This document shows, piece after piece, positions 1 to 10,845 of a DNA stretch of 64,000 bases. A program made the position numbers and the translations under genes. Below the pieces are notes generated by a model. It did not search any database and was not told the DNA's origin. It worked only from the letters and a program-made list of their open reading frames with translations. Source of the DNA: Pomphorhynchus laevis (Eukaryota; Acanthocephala; Palaeacanthocephala; Echinorhynchida; Pomphorhynchidae); assembly GCA_012934845.2 (NCBI GenBank), contig WNNJ02002126.1, positions 212,624 to 276,623 of the forward strand. The letters are read 5' to 3'. Positions within the stretch are counted from its first letter, which is position 1, and each line of letters starts with the position of its first letter.

Positions 1-217
1 TACAATCGAACAACGAGGATAAATCCGGATGATTGACCGTTAGTAGCGAGTTACAGAGTCTACAGTTGAGTTGGAAATGCGTGCGACACAGAGACGTTCG
101 ATATCCTGTAACGAAATATCTCGAGAGCTGTCAATAAATAAATCGAGTGGAGACTATGCAATTTTGCAAAACACATGATAGGATTGATTTAACTGCATTG
201 ACATCATGCTGAATACG
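1..217 (-). mobile_element. CR1-like LINE ORF1 fragment (downstream part)
   Basis: Read on the minus strand, the part next to the LTR element (about 135-217) continues the ORF1 frame found at 4152-4250 on the other side of that element. Together they resemble the conserved C-terminal ORF1 region of CR1 elements: an IANLIES/NDLRIQHDVNAVKSIL pattern that parallels IFANVSES...LNEDLSRVRNIL in the better-preserved ORF1 at 54118-55341. The frame closes near position 130, and nothing is recognised in 1-130. ORF1 proteins of this type bind RNA and form the LINE ribonucleoprotein. This copy is a fossil: it is split by an insertion and has no downstream ORF2 in the window. Family assignment rests on my own alignment by eye. 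Confidence 0.45.
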
Positions 218-315
218 TGTGACAACCAGAGAGAATAAATGGCTTTTATTCACGAATCTACAAATAGTAGGTAAAGTTAAATATAAATGATAAAGTAATT
301 AAATGTGATACCACA
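218..315 (-). repeat. LTR of Ty3/gypsy element 1 (3' LTR in element orientation)
   Basis: 98-bp repeat matching 4054-4151 at all but about two positions. In element orientation it begins TGTGGTATC and ends GTTGTCACA, the usual TG...CA termini. It contains an AATAAA polyadenylation signal. A 13-base segment at 244-256 is complementary to the bases just inside the other LTR (4040-4052). Confidence 0.9.
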
Positions 316-316
316 T

Positions 317-3300
317 TCATCCCATGTGATAGTTTTGGAAGTATGCAGGACTTCTTTGACTTCTTTGACTTCGTCGGTAGAATTCTCTAGTTGTCACGGG
401 ATGATGGTTTGCCTCAGGAATTGATGTCCTCTTTGAACTCAAGTTCATATCGATATTGTCAGTGACATCATATTGCTTTCCGTTATTGTTATCATCTTCA
501 TAGTCTGGCTGGTTCCTATCGAAGCTATCTTGACAGTCGTCATCCCCGTCCCTTGACAATCCCGAACTACGAATATCCGAACTGTCTGGATCCTTGTAAA
601 TGGAGGTTTCTGAAGGATAACGAGATAGGTGTCGAGTTGAAATATTTGCTTCTTTCCCAGATGGAAGTTCGATATGAGCCGTGTTCGGATTCGCGTTTAT
701 CAGTTTAGCTTTGAGCAATTTATCGTCGTATTTGTCGTGTTTGTAGAAGTTTCGCATGAATACAGATCCGGGACGACGGAGCCATTCTGGTAAATTGAAT
801 TTAATTAATGGGCGTCTAGAGAAGTTGAAGATTCGATCATGAGGTGTCGAGCCAGTTGAGGTGCATAATAGTCCTCGAATAGATTGAAGGCTTTCAGCGA
901 GGACCGCTCCCCAAGCAGCAACCGGACGATTGTAGTCTCTAAGCCGCAAAAGTACAGCGCTCCATAATATACCGTTATAGCGTTCGATCTGTCCGTTGCC
1001 TAACGGATTGTACGAAGAGTGACTTGCTACCGTGCCAATACTCTCCAGATAATCAGAGAATTCTTTCGACATGAAGGATGACCCGCGATCGGAATGTACA
1101 AATTCAGGTGGACCAAATATTGTCACTATACCACGCAGGCAATTTATCACTGTTTGACCGGACATATCACGGCATGCAAATCCAAAGGGATAACGAGAAT
1201 ATTCATCGACGGCTGTAAGCAAATATTTCTTGCCTGATGAACTGGGCAAAGGACCTTTGAAGTCAAGTGAAATTCTTTCGAAAGGTCGTGTCGCTCTGAT
1301 GAGGGCAGTTTTTGGAGGCTTGAAGAAGTTTGGTTTCAACAACGAACAGGTAACGCAATGAGATACAACATAAGAACGTCTTCAGTGCTATATGGAAGTT
1401 GATTCGATTAAACGAAGTGATACAAACGATTGACTTCTGGGTGGCAAAGCGTAGCGTGAAGTTCATAAAGAAGCTTGAGATCTTTCTGTTTGTTAAAGTA
1501 ACCGCAACTTGAAGCACAAATATCCCTAGACATTGAGTCGGCCGCATAAACTTTCCAGGCCGGTAAAGTATACAATATTTGAACTCAGATAGATCGAGAC
1601 GCCATCTTTGCACTTTTTCATTTTTAATTTTACTCTTATGATTCCTGTTAAATATGAATGAAACTGACCTTTGATCCGTTAGAACAGTGAAAGTTCGTCC
1701 AGACAAATAGTGCCTCCAGTATCGCAATGCTTCAGCGATGGCAAGGGCCTCTTTCTCAATAGCGGAATGTCCAACGACACTCTTACTAAGTGTATGCGAA
1801 TAAAATGCGACGGGTTTGTTATCCTGCGTTAATACAGCACCGATAGCATAAAGGGATGCGTCAGTCTCTACTGTAAATGTCTTATTGAAATCAATGGGTG
1901 TTAGAGTAGCTGAAATAATACGATCACGAATTATCTCAAATGAGCGCTTTGCTGCAGGTGTAATAGGAAATATCGTGGTTTCAGCTAACGGACGAATCTG
2001 CGACGAAAAATTTTGAATCCATTTGGATTAATGTGAGAAAAGGCCGACAATTCTTCGCAGTTGACGTTTATTTTGAGGTACCTGCAGTTCTCGCAAAGGT
2101 GAGACATGATTAGGATCAGGCCGTTTAATACCACTACCAACTTGATATCCCAGAATATTGATCATCGTTTTATTAATCATACATTTCGATTCATTTAGTG
2201 TTATTCGGTACCTAGAAGCAACTTCACGAAACTTGGCTAGACTTGTATCATGTTCTTGCTGTGTTTTGCCGCACACAATGATATCGTCGAGGTATGAATA
2301 GGTGCCGGTTAAGTTTTCTTTCTCTATGATCTCGTTGATTATTCGCTGGAAGGCGGCTACAGCATTCGTGAGTCCAAAAGGCATACGCTGAAATTGATAG
2401 AGTTGACCATCTGCCTCGAATGCGGTCAAGAATTTTTCGTTTGCTCGCAAAGGAACTTGATGGTAAGCACTTTTTAAATCGAGGGTGCTAAACACGTTAT
2501 TGGACGATATGGTATCGATCAGGTCGTCAATTCGGGGCATGGGATAAGCGTCGAGGACCGTGAATCTATTTACGGTCTGCGTGTAATCTACTACTAGATG
2601 ACGACGTTCTTCTCTGTTTACAATAAGAACTTGCGCACGCCACGGTGAGCGACTGCGCTCGATGATGCCTTCGGACAACATCCGTTTTACTTCCGAAGCA
2701 ATAAAGCGGCGATCTTCGATATTACGGCGCCGGGACGGAATTGCTGCAGGTTTCCAGTTTTTAAAATCGTCTGAAAATAACGACGGTATATCGATTTCCA
2801 TGCTCGATAGTTGCCCAATGGTTAATGTTTCTTGCTTAGCATTTCCTCGAAGTCGAATGGAAACACTTGAATGCAAGCGCAGGAATGGATGACCAAGTAT
2901 GAGATCACGACAAAGATGAGACACGACGAAGCATTGAATGTCAGTATAGTTTCGGTCACAGTAAGATATCGGTAATACGCATCGTTCATTGCATACGGAT
3001 GTAAATGATGAATTAGCCATGGAAATTCTAACACAACAAGATTCTGTAGGAATACCTAGTTTTCGAATAACTGATGAATCGACAAAGTTGGAAGAGCTCC
3101 CTGTATCGATAAGAGCATCCAGCTGTTGTGTTCCAACGCGAACTTGTACCGTCATGTCGTCAAGTTTAGATGCATCACCATTTGCATTTTGACAGGATAT
3201 GATATTAAGTGATTCACAGTCGGACGCGTATGGTCGAGTACTACGATTGTATTTTCGTCGAGATCGAAGCAACTTAGTTCGACAAACGTTTTCGTAGTGT

Positions 3301-4061
3301 CCACGTTTTAAGCAGAATGAACATTCAGCATCCCGGGCTGGACAACGATTTCGTGTATGCATAACTCCACCACAAAAGTAGCACCTTTTCTTGTTGATCT
3401 TTTGAGCTACGGCAATAGATTCTTCACTTTCAGAAATATCAGTATTTCCTTTTGAACCTTTGGTTTCCCTTAAGGCATTTACTGTGAATTCGAATGTGTG
3501 TCGATATTCGTTTGATTGAGTTTGAGCTGCTTCAATCGTTCGAGCGACTTGATAAGCTTTCTCTTTGTCGATGTCATTAGTCTCGAGTATGCGTTGACGA
3601 ATCTCGTTCGATTGTAAACCCGTAATAAATGAATCGCAAATAAGAATATCGCGCAGCTCCTTAGCTTTCACATCTTTGAAGGTGCATTGTCGCGCAAGTG
3701 TTTCAAGACGATTCACATAGTTAGATATCGATTCATCGAGAGTTTGTCGTGCAGAACACAGTAGATGTCGTTTGTAAACCGAATTTGTAGATTTTATGAA
3801 TGCTTTGTCGAGGACATCCATTGCTGAATCATAATCCAGGCACTCGTCAATCTTGTCGAATAATTGAGCGGAAATTGAGATTTTCAGGAGATCAAGTTTG
3901 TCATCTTGTGAATCCATTTTGATGCTTTTGATAAATGTTTCGAAGCGATATCGCCAGTGACGCCATTCGCGTTCTGCTTCAGGACAGTCTGTCGTTAGTT
4001 TGAGTGTATCCGGCTTGAACAGAGTATCCATCAAGACAATTCGTGAATAAAATTGTGACAA
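317..4061 (-). pseudogene. gag-pol region of Ty3/gypsy element 1 (broken)
   Basis: Parts recognised on the minus strand: a Gag-like region (about 3390-4030); two CCHC zinc knuckles (about 3290-3390, CX2C spacing followed by H and C); an aspartic protease with a DTGSS active site (about 3100); reverse transcriptase with a YLDDII catalytic motif (about 2285) and surrounding palm motifs (2150-2640); RNase H (about 1560-1880); and an integrase core plus C-terminal tail (about 317-1340) with an SDRGS motif. Each part has a close counterpart in the element at 58796-62725. The region is spread over several reading frames, so this copy is not expected to be active. It is listed as a fossil. Confidence 0.88.
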
Positions 4062-4151
4062 CCAGAGAGAATAAATGGCGTTTATTCACTAATCTACAAA
4101 TAGTAGGTAAAGTTAAATATAAATGATAAAGTAATTAAATGTGATACCACA
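4054..4151 (-). repeat. LTR of Ty3/gypsy element 1 (5' LTR in element orientation)
   Basis: 98-bp partner of 218-315. The target duplication atacg follows at 4152-4156. The Gag frame begins within about 40 bases of its inner edge, which leaves little room for a classical tRNA primer-binding site. The inner flank at 4040-4052 is complementary to an LTR segment instead. Confidence 0.9.
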
Positions 4152-4921
4152 ATACGTAAGTCATTGTTAACGGCATATGACTCGATGAGGTTTGCAATAA
4201 GCACACAGTGAGCCCTATCAGAGGGTGTGCGCAAAGAAGGGTTAGAATTAAAAGGAACTTACTCACTATTAGGATCGATATTCTGTGACGAAGATGGCGA
4301 GATAGAAGTCAGCTGTAAATTTGGGCGGTGTGACGTAGGAACTGGCAGCTGAGCTAAATTTACAAGGGACCCAATACCACGTGGATTATCTGATGATGAC
4401 GTAGAAATGCAATGAGGGGTAGAAATGTAAGGTGATTTATTTGATACGACCAAAGAAATACCGGGTTGCAAATGGTCAATGACAGTAACATCAGAAGATT
4501 GAGCTGATTGATTGGGCAAAATTGAAGGATGTATAGTAATACCTGTAGAAGAGATGGGAGATTTTGCATTCTTAGAGGCAATCGAATGCAGAAGAATTGG
4601 GCATCGAGGTTAAAACTTATTACAAGACGAAGAGGCACGTGTGGACATCGCTGCATTGCCAGATAGTTTCAATATATTTGTCTTGAGATTATCTATTTCA
4701 CTCTATATCGTATTTATCATCTTAGCAGAACAGTAGCCACGGTAGAATTCGTTGTCTGCAAGGCAAGATGTCTGGGATTATGAAGTCCAAATACTTACCC
4801 ACGTGTGATAATTATTGTTTGAGCAAAGGACTTGTTGTTCAGATCCATTGGAAACATCTCTAACATCAATGTTGGACGCGACATGGTTGGAAACTTGAGA
4901 CTTTTGTTTTTTCCGACCCAT
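4152..4921 (-). mobile_element. CR1-like LINE ORF1, upstream part
   Basis: Minus-strand ORF1 remnant. A start codon at 4921-4919 opens with MGRKKQKSQ, similar in kind to the ORF1 starts at 22037 (MTGKKRKQ) and 31068 (MAKSRGRP). It is followed by a short zinc-finger-like stretch ending in YRGYCSAKM, matching YISGYCSAKL in the copy at 22.2 kb. A Ser/Pro-rich linker and then the conserved C-terminal ORF1 region follow, which is cut by the LTR element at 4151. The frame is interrupted at least twice between 4600 and 4800, so it is a pseudogene. The product would be the RNA-binding ORF1 protein of a CR1 element. The assignment rests on similarity to sister copies in this window. Confidence 0.55.
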
Positions 4922-4927
4922 TTGAAT

Positions 4928-4979
4928 ATAGTCGTTTGATTCGTGATAGTCGTTTGATTCGTGATTTGATTCGTTTGAT
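4928..4979. repeat. Short tandem repeat (about 18 bp) upstream of a CR1 ORF1
   Basis: An 18-bp unit, tagtcgtttgattcgtga, occurs twice and is followed by a partial third copy. It lies immediately 5' of the ORF1 start at 4921, in the LINE 5' UTR position. 4986-5294 beyond it holds no recognised gene. Confidence 0.7.
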
Positions 4980-5294
4980 AGTTCTAAAAATCAATGAGGA
5001 CTAGGAATCCGCGACCAGAGGGTAACTTTTCTAACTCGAGAGAAATGTGCAATCCTGTCTTGAAACAGATGGGTATCGATGATAAATCTATATTCTTTCT
5101 AAACGCGTCGCTTGACTTAAGTATATTGATTTATTTTGAACATATAAACGCCGATCAATGAAATCTGGAGATCAATGAGAAACTGATATTAAAGTCGCAA
5201 ATAATTGAAGTCACAAATACCTTTGTGACTAATATAATACATTATATAATGAAATTTTAAGAATTGCCATTAGTAATAATATTGGCTTTCTTTT

Positions 5295-5366
5295 AACTCA
5301 TTTATTATTATAGATACATATAATAAAAATATATAATTAAACTCATTTATTATTATAGATACATAT
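5295..5366. repeat. 27-bp direct repeat, period 45 bp
   Basis: The same 27-base AT-rich stretch (beginning aactcatttatt) occurs at 5295-5321 and 5340-5366. No coding content. Confidence 0.7.
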
Positions 5367-5372
5367 GTTAAA

Positions 5373-5508
5373 AAAGATTTATTTTTACATGGCAAATGCG
5401 TGCCGGCGCACGCTTACATGACCACAACAACAAAAAACAAAAATCTAAATCATGTGTCGAGGGAGTGGGTACGGAGGCTGCATTTGAATGTAATAAAGGA
5501 TAAATCAA
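5373..5508 (-). mobile_element. L2-like LINE (family A) 3' end fragment
   Basis: The 3' tail of the L2-like family that recurs at 13975, 18056, 28190 and 31390. On the minus strand it ends with a hairpin, GCGTGCGCCGGCACGC, then ATTTGCCATG and a T/A-rich tail. Only about 135 bp remain, so this is a strongly 5'-truncated insertion, which is normal for LINEs. Confidence 0.75.
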
Positions 5509-5596
5509 ACTGTATAAAATATACACTTTCTATTAGAATTAGATACACTAGATAATCAAATTTCATCAGAGAAAATACGTTATTATTAGTTCCTTA

Positions 5597-5668
5597 TTAT
5601 GACCTCTAATCCTTATTCTTATACATCGTCTGCTATTTATTAGTTAATTCATAAAAATGGACTTTTAT
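5597..5668. repeat. Dispersed 70-bp repeat, copy 1
   Basis: Closely matches 45219-45291: both contain gacctctaat, then cttattct, and end in a ttcataaaaatg motif followed by tttatttt. Function unknown. Here it abuts the start of a CR1 fragment. Confidence 0.65.
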
Positions 5669-6350
5669 TTTAGTGGTATCTATGCTTAATACGCTCGATA
5701 TGAGCGCTCACGTAAATAAAGTTTCGGACAATTATCGTCGTACTATTGGCATCATTAGACGATCTTTTGTATCACTAGAGGTATGTAGCTATAGAATAAT
5801 ATACAAGGCCCTAATCGAATTTTGCATGCTATACGCATCTCCCGCAGCGTATCCACATCTGTGCAAGAACATTGTGGCTTACGAATCAATTCTCCGGTAG
5901 GCTACTCGTCTTGTTCCCACTTGTAAAGACATGCCGTTTGACCAGAAGTTAGAAATCCTAGGTATTTCAACGGTTTGTAAAAGTTTGGTAAAAGCTGATC
6001 TTATGCTGGTATGAAGGGCAATTTTATCGCCCACTCATCCCCTCAACATCATATTTTGCCTACGCAACTCCGAGTAGTTACGTGGACATCGACTAACGCT
6101 CAAACATCGTAGAAAAGTCCATCGACATTATCAGGATATCAGAGATCGAGCAATAAACAGTTGGAACAGGGTCCCGTCATCTGCAAATGAATGCCGAAAC
6201 ATCCAAGACTTTCGGCGTGCGTTGAACAGTGTATCGCTCTCATAGGAAGTCGAACCTGATTTGGATTTTTTGTTATACTGACATTGTACTTTTACATTGA
6301 GATCCAGGCAAACGAGCCACCGCTCATCGGCTGTTATATAATAATAACTC
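5669..6350 (+). mobile_element. CR1-like LINE, reverse transcriptase C-terminal fragment and 3' UTR
   Basis: Translation gives the post-palm region of a CR1 reverse transcriptase: RRTIGIIRRSF, then LIEFCMLYASPAAYP, LRGHRLTLKH and INSWNRVP. These are in the order seen in the fuller copies at 51234 and 57505. Several in-frame stops make it a pseudogene. The 3' UTR carries a small hairpin, GAGCCACCGCTC (6314-6325), and an ATAATAATA-like tail, a pattern shared by other CR1 ends here. The catalytic palm is missing, consistent with 5' truncation. 6350-6540 holds nothing recognised. Confidence 0.8.
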
Positions 6351-6539
6351 TTTTAAAATAAAAATTATATTATTTATTATTTATAATTACTTGTATTTTA
6401 ACTGGATAATACTTTCATAGTTCATAATTTCTCTCAGTCGTCTATTTGGCAGAAATGTTCGAAAAGTTTAGTTGAAGACAGCACGTCATATGTAGAACTG
6501 TTTCGTTAGTACTTGACATAGTATTGAACGCCATAAGAG

Positions 6540-7230
6540 CCTAAAAAGATAAAATTAAAGGCAGTCAACAAAAACAAGAGAAATAACTGAGACCAATAGT
6601 CAAGCGTTCAGGCGAATCCAACTGCAAGATAATTATTCAATTTTGATTTCTGCTTAGCGGCAACATCAGCTGGCAAGCTATTCCAATGTTTGACAATTCG
6701 ATGTCTTATGTCATTTCGCTTACGTCTCGGTCTAAACCTGTGTATCAATTTTAGCCTGTGACCTCGTAGATTGTCATTAGGAGAAATTGTGAATAGAGGA
6801 TTTATAACTTTTCAGAGTGTGCAATATCCTCCACACCAACATCAAATCTGCCTTAATTAATGATTGCTTAACCCCACAAATACCAAGAACATTTAAGTCT
6901 TTGATAATAGGAATTATAATGAACAGCAGGACAAGATGACTGGCTCGAATTAGAATGCCTTCAAATCACCGTTTGCTTGAGGAAAACTTGCAAATGAAGC
7001 ATACAGTATATTAAAAATCATCGACGAAATCAGGAACATATATAAAGCAACATTTATTAAACCAATTGTTCTTCGTAGTAGCCCTAGAATTCGTAAACAT
7101 TTGTTTACGATATTCTTTACTTGAGGACCTGGTGACAAGTTACTATGGAGTATAATACCAAGATCCTTGACTTTGCCAACTTCTTAATAATAACATTGCC
7201 TAAATTGTACGGACCAGAGTACATAAACTG
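6540..7230 (-). mobile_element. CR1-like LINE, reverse transcriptase C-terminal fragment
   Basis: On the minus strand the pieces read DLGIILHSNLSPGPQVKN, CLRILGLLRRTIG, ILYASFASFPQ, NLRGHRLKLIHRFRPRRKR and VKHWNSLPADV, in CR1 order. Frames are disrupted, so this is a pseudogene. It faces the fragment at 5669-6350 tail to tail. The subfamily differs from those at 51 and 57 kb. Confidence 0.75.
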
Positions 7231-7370
7231 ACATAAATGCATGTGATGTCTTTTCTATGCTAATAATAAAGTCATGAAAATTTCATTACGAGTGAATAAA
7301 ATATATGTCCTACTAAAGCAGGATATGATATGAAAGGTGACAAATGTCTTTCCAAAATTATATAGTAATT

Positions 7371-7466
7371 TTATTATTATTACTACAGGTCATAGTCATA
7401 AGGCTGTTTTGACCGCTCACAAAAAAAAACAAATTAATAAAGAAAAAAATCAAAAAAATCATTCTA
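7371..7466 (-). mobile_element. CR1 family B 3' UTR, outer part (split by satellite array)
   Basis: Matches 29500-29590 and the complement of 35930-36005 (cataaggctgttttgac, then an A-rich stretch with caaattaat). Its continuation, beginning atatcagaaccatgggt, is found only at 9279, on the far side of the satellite array. The array therefore sits inside this UTR. Confidence 0.7.
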
Positions 7467-8077
7467 TATATAATTATAAAAATGTATCCTCCAAAGAATC
7501 CTGTGAGAAAGCAAGCAACGACAGCAAGTAAATTTCCTGACAAATAAAATTAGAATGCTCCGGAAAGCACATGGTTAGTTTAAAGAGGCTATGCCCGTGC
7601 TACCACGTTAGCAAATTCTCGGAAATGCCTATTTAATATATCACAAGGCAGCCGAAATGACTGATGGTAGTTCACCCTACTGATGAGTGCTGCCGGCTAC
7701 CATCAGCTCGTCTAGGAGTGATAAGGAAGTCTGCTCTACTTGTAATCGAACTCTGGTTTTTGGCAACATCTACGATTATGAAACTGAAGCTTATTAGCTC
7801 CCGGAGCACAGTTTAACACAGTCAGGTATAAAATTATAAAAATGTATCCTCCAAAGGATCTTGTGAGACAGCAAGCAACGACAGCAAGTAAATTTCCTGC
7901 CGAATAAAATTAGGATGGTCCGGAAAGCACATGGTAAGTTTAAAGAGGCTATACCCATGCTACCACGTTAGCAAATTCTCGGAAATGCCTATTTAATATA
8001 TCACAAGGCAGCCGAAACAACTGATGGTAGTTCACCCTACTGATGAGTGCTGCCGGCTACAATCAGCTCGTCTAGGA
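7467..8077 (+). repeat. 361-bp satellite, forward-oriented units
   Basis: About 1.7 tandem units (period 360) taken as forward orientation: tgatgagtgctgccggctac recurs at 7681 and 8041. The unit ends at an inversion point (8078-8082), after which the same sequence runs in reverse complement. No convincing coding capacity. Confidence 0.9.
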
Positions 8078-8096
8078 GTGATTCCTAGACGAGCTG
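8064..8096. repeat. Inversion centre of the satellite array
   Basis: Perfect 14-bp arms (cagctcgtctagga and its complement) around a 5-bp spacer, gtgat. This is the head-to-head junction between the two halves of the array. Confidence 0.9.
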
Positions 8097-9256
8097 ACGG
8101 TAGCCGGCAGCACTCATCAGTAGGGTGAACTACCATCAGTCGTTTCGGCTGCCTTGTGATATATTTAAAAGGCATCTCCGAGAATTTGCTAACGTAGTAG
8201 CATGGGCATAGCCTCTTTAAACTAACAACGTGCTTTCCGGATCATCCTAATTTTATTCGGCAGGAATTTTAATTGCTGTCGCTGCTTGCTTTCTCACAGG
8301 ATCCCTTTGTCGGATACGTTTTTATAATTTAATCGTAGAATGTGTAAAACTGTGCTCCGGGAGCTAAAAAGCTTCAGTTTCATAATTGTAAATTTTGCCA
8401 AAAACCGGAGTTCGATTACATGCAGAGCAGACTTCCTTATCACTCCTAGACGATCTGATGGTAGCCGGCAGCACTCATCAGTAGGGTGAACTACCATCAG
8501 TCGTTTCGGCTGCCTTGTGATATATTTAAAAGGTATCTCCGAGAATTTGCTAACGTAGTAGCATAGGCATAGCCTCTTTAAACTAACAACGTGCTTTCCG
8601 GATCATCCTAATTTTATTCGGCAGGAATTTTAATTGCTGTCGCTGCTTGCTTTATCACAGGATCCCTTTATCGGATACGTTTTAATAGTTTAATCGTAGA
8701 ATGTGTAAAACTGTGCTCCGGGAGCTAAAAAGCTTCAGTTTCATAATCGTAGATTTTGCCAAAAACCGGAGTTCGATTACATGCAGAGCAGACTTCCATA
8801 TCACTCCTAGACGAGCTGATGGTAGCAGGCAGCACTCAACAGTAGGGTGAACTACCATCAGTCGTTTCGGCTGCCTTGTGATATATTTAAAAGGTATCTC
8901 CGAGAATTTGCTAACGTAGTAGCATAGGCATAGCCTCTTTAAACTAACAACGTGCTTTCCGGATCATCCTAATTTTATTCGGCAGGAATTTTAATTGCTG
9001 TCGCTGCTTGCTTTATCACAGGATCCCTTTATCGGATACGTTTTAATAGTTTAATCGTAGAATGTGTAAAACTGTGCTCCGGGAGCTAAAAAGCTTCAGT
9101 TTCATAATCGTAGATTTTGCCAAAAACCGGAGTTCGATTACATGCAGAGCAGACTTCCATATCACTCCTAGACGAGCTGATGGTAGCAGGCAGCACTCAA
9201 CAGTAGGGTGAACTACCATCAGTCGTTTCGGCTGCCTTGTGATATATTTAAAATAT
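8083..9256 (-). repeat. 361-bp satellite, reverse-oriented units
   Basis: About 3.25 tandem units in the opposite orientation. The landmark tcctagacga recurs at 8083, 8444, 8805 and 9166, exactly 361 bp apart each time. The second and third units are nearly identical, which indicates recent unequal exchange or amplification. The array ends in a TA-rich stretch at 9250-9280 that rejoins the CR1 3' UTR. Confidence 0.92.
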
Positions 9257-9276
9257 ATATTTCGGCTGCCTTGTGG

Positions 9277-9440
9277 TATATATCAGAACCATGGGTCCTG
9301 CAGCAACCACTACTCGTTCTCATTTCGAATCCATCTATTTATATTGGATTTAAATTCATAGATTGCATGCATCGCAACGACATCAACTAGAAGGCGCTTT
9401 CAAACATTCACCGCTCGATGGGACAGTCGGAAATAATAAT
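9277..9440 (-). mobile_element. CR1 family B, end of ORF2 and inner 3' UTR
   Basis: Minus-strand match to the C-terminal end of the CR1 family B ORF2 found at 29590-29720 and 35740-35930 (VVAVHTINEFKFNI...WWLLQYPWF, then stop). It is the inner half of the UTR whose outer half lies at 7371-7466. Confidence 0.7.
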
Positions 9441-10806
9441 ACAAATTTATTTAACGTGGCAGATGCGTACAAGCTGCATGCCTACAAGTCCACTGACAAA
9501 AATGAAAAAGTCAAGCATATAAATTGTTGAAATGGAATCGGATTTGGAGTTTGAAGCATGGCATTGATGTTGATTGGCGTATATGAATGGGCAGATGATT
9601 CCACAATAGAGGAGCAGAACTAGGAAAGAGCAGAATCCAAAGGAGGTAGAGTAGTTTGGGACATGTAAAAGAAGGGAATTACATGAACGCAAGGAACAGT
9701 AAAGAGGACGGGAATTATCAAATAAAGAATGTTGAGAAATGAAGGGGTATGGAATGTTACAAGGCGGAAAGCAACGAGAAGAAGACGAATTTGAACACGA
9801 CAATAAATTGTAGGCAAATCGAGAGAAGCAAGATGGTAGGAGGTATGATTAAAACAACGAATACGGAGGAGAATTTGGACGGCTGCGTTGACGATGCGTT
9901 GTAGGGGAAGAAGAGTGGATTTAGGTTTGTTGAAAAATAGACTAAGACAATAATCGAGTCTAGAAAAAAGGACAGAAGATATGAGTCATACAAGGGAAAT
10001 CGATCAATCTAACATCTTGACTGGGGTTGCGGAGTATCAAGGTAGATGAGCGTACTTTATCTCTAACGAAAGGTTTAAGTGAAAATCGGTTGTCGAAATA
10101 GAAGCCCAGGAAAACGAGATTATCAACGATAGGAAGAATTGTAGAATTAAATTATATGGAGGGAGGTTCTAAGCCGAGTCGTTGAGGTAAGATCTACATA
10201 ATTTTTGATTTATCAGGATTCAGAGAAAGGCGAAGGAAAGAAATATGATTGGAAATTGAAACAAGACAGTCGGAAGCAGAAACAATGAGATCGTGAATAC
10301 GATAAACAGGTGCATGAGCATAGATGATAATGTCATCAGCATATTGGATAACATGGAAGTTAAATTTATGAGAAATCGAAGACAAGTCACCGAAAAAAGA
10401 GAAAAGCATAGGGCCTAATACTGAGACTTGTGGAACACCGGACGAGATGGACGAAGGATGGGAGAGAAAAGAGTTAAAATAGACGCGAAATGTACGGTTT
10501 AATAGATATGAATAAAACCATGATACAGTGGGTAAAGAGAAGCCACAATCATGACGAAGGCGATGGAGAAGAATCGAGTGATCGACGATGTCAAAAGCAG
10601 ATGATAGATCAAGAGAAACTATGACACTACATAATATATGATCGCGCGATATGAGTAAGTCTTCATAAACTTTAAGACAGGCAATTTTGGTAGAGTAATT
10701 AGAGCGAAAAGCGGCTTGGAAATGAGGAAATAAGTTGGAGGAAAAGAGATATATGTACTAACTTGCTTGAGAACGAGACGATCAAGGAGTTTAGAGAGGG
10801 TTGGAT
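9441..10806 (-). mobile_element. L2-like LINE (family B), reverse transcriptase and 3' end
   Basis: A minus-strand L2-like pseudogene. Recognisable pieces, 5' to 3': LSKLLDRLVLKQVSTYI (fingers), LDLSSAFDIVDHS (palm motif A), a GVPQ-SVLGPMLFS motif, QYADDIIIYAHAP (catalytic YADD motif, about 10330), LSLNPDKSKIM, then C-terminal segments around 9447-9990. Several frameshifts and stops are present. The 5' side is fused to a CR1-like reverse transcriptase at 10807-10845. The 3' end lies near 9441 with the tail motif CTGCCACGTTAAATAAAT. The element would copy its own RNA into DNA at nicked target sites. Confidence 0.8.
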
Positions 10807-10845
10807 CACAGCATGGATTACGCCGATGGCGAAATCCATGCTGTG
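10807..10845. repeat. Fold-back inverted repeat at CR1/L2 junction
   Basis: Arms cacagcatggatt (10807-10819) and aatccatgctgtg (10833-10845), perfect over 13 bp, with a 13-bp spacer. The right arm is native CR1 coding sequence (QHGF). The left arm looks like a snapped-back copy of it and joins directly to L2-like sequence. Confidence 0.85.

Larger units (their letters stand above)
218..4151 (-). mobile_element. Ty3/gypsy LTR retroelement 1, broken copy
   Basis: A 3.9-kb element bounded by two 98-bp LTRs (218-315 and 4054-4151) and by a 5-bp target duplication, atacg, at 213-217 and 4152-4156. The order on the minus strand is Gag, two zinc knuckles, protease, reverse transcriptase, RNase H, integrase, which is Ty3/gypsy order. 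The very short LTRs recall the Mag group, but that placement is inference. The LTRs differ at about 2 of 98 positions, so the insertion is fairly recent. The coding region is broken in a few places. It sits inside a CR1-like ORF1, so it is younger than that LINE. It is a relative of the whole-looking element at 58796-62725. Confidence 0.9.

Noticed and set aside
8294-8497. 67-codon frame in the satellite unit
   Set aside because: Present in only some units and not conserved between them; chance frame.
7467-9279. Satellite array as part of a Helitron or similar element
   Set aside because: TA-rich site is suggestive, but I see no typical 5'/3' ends or hairpin and no Rep/helicase coding.
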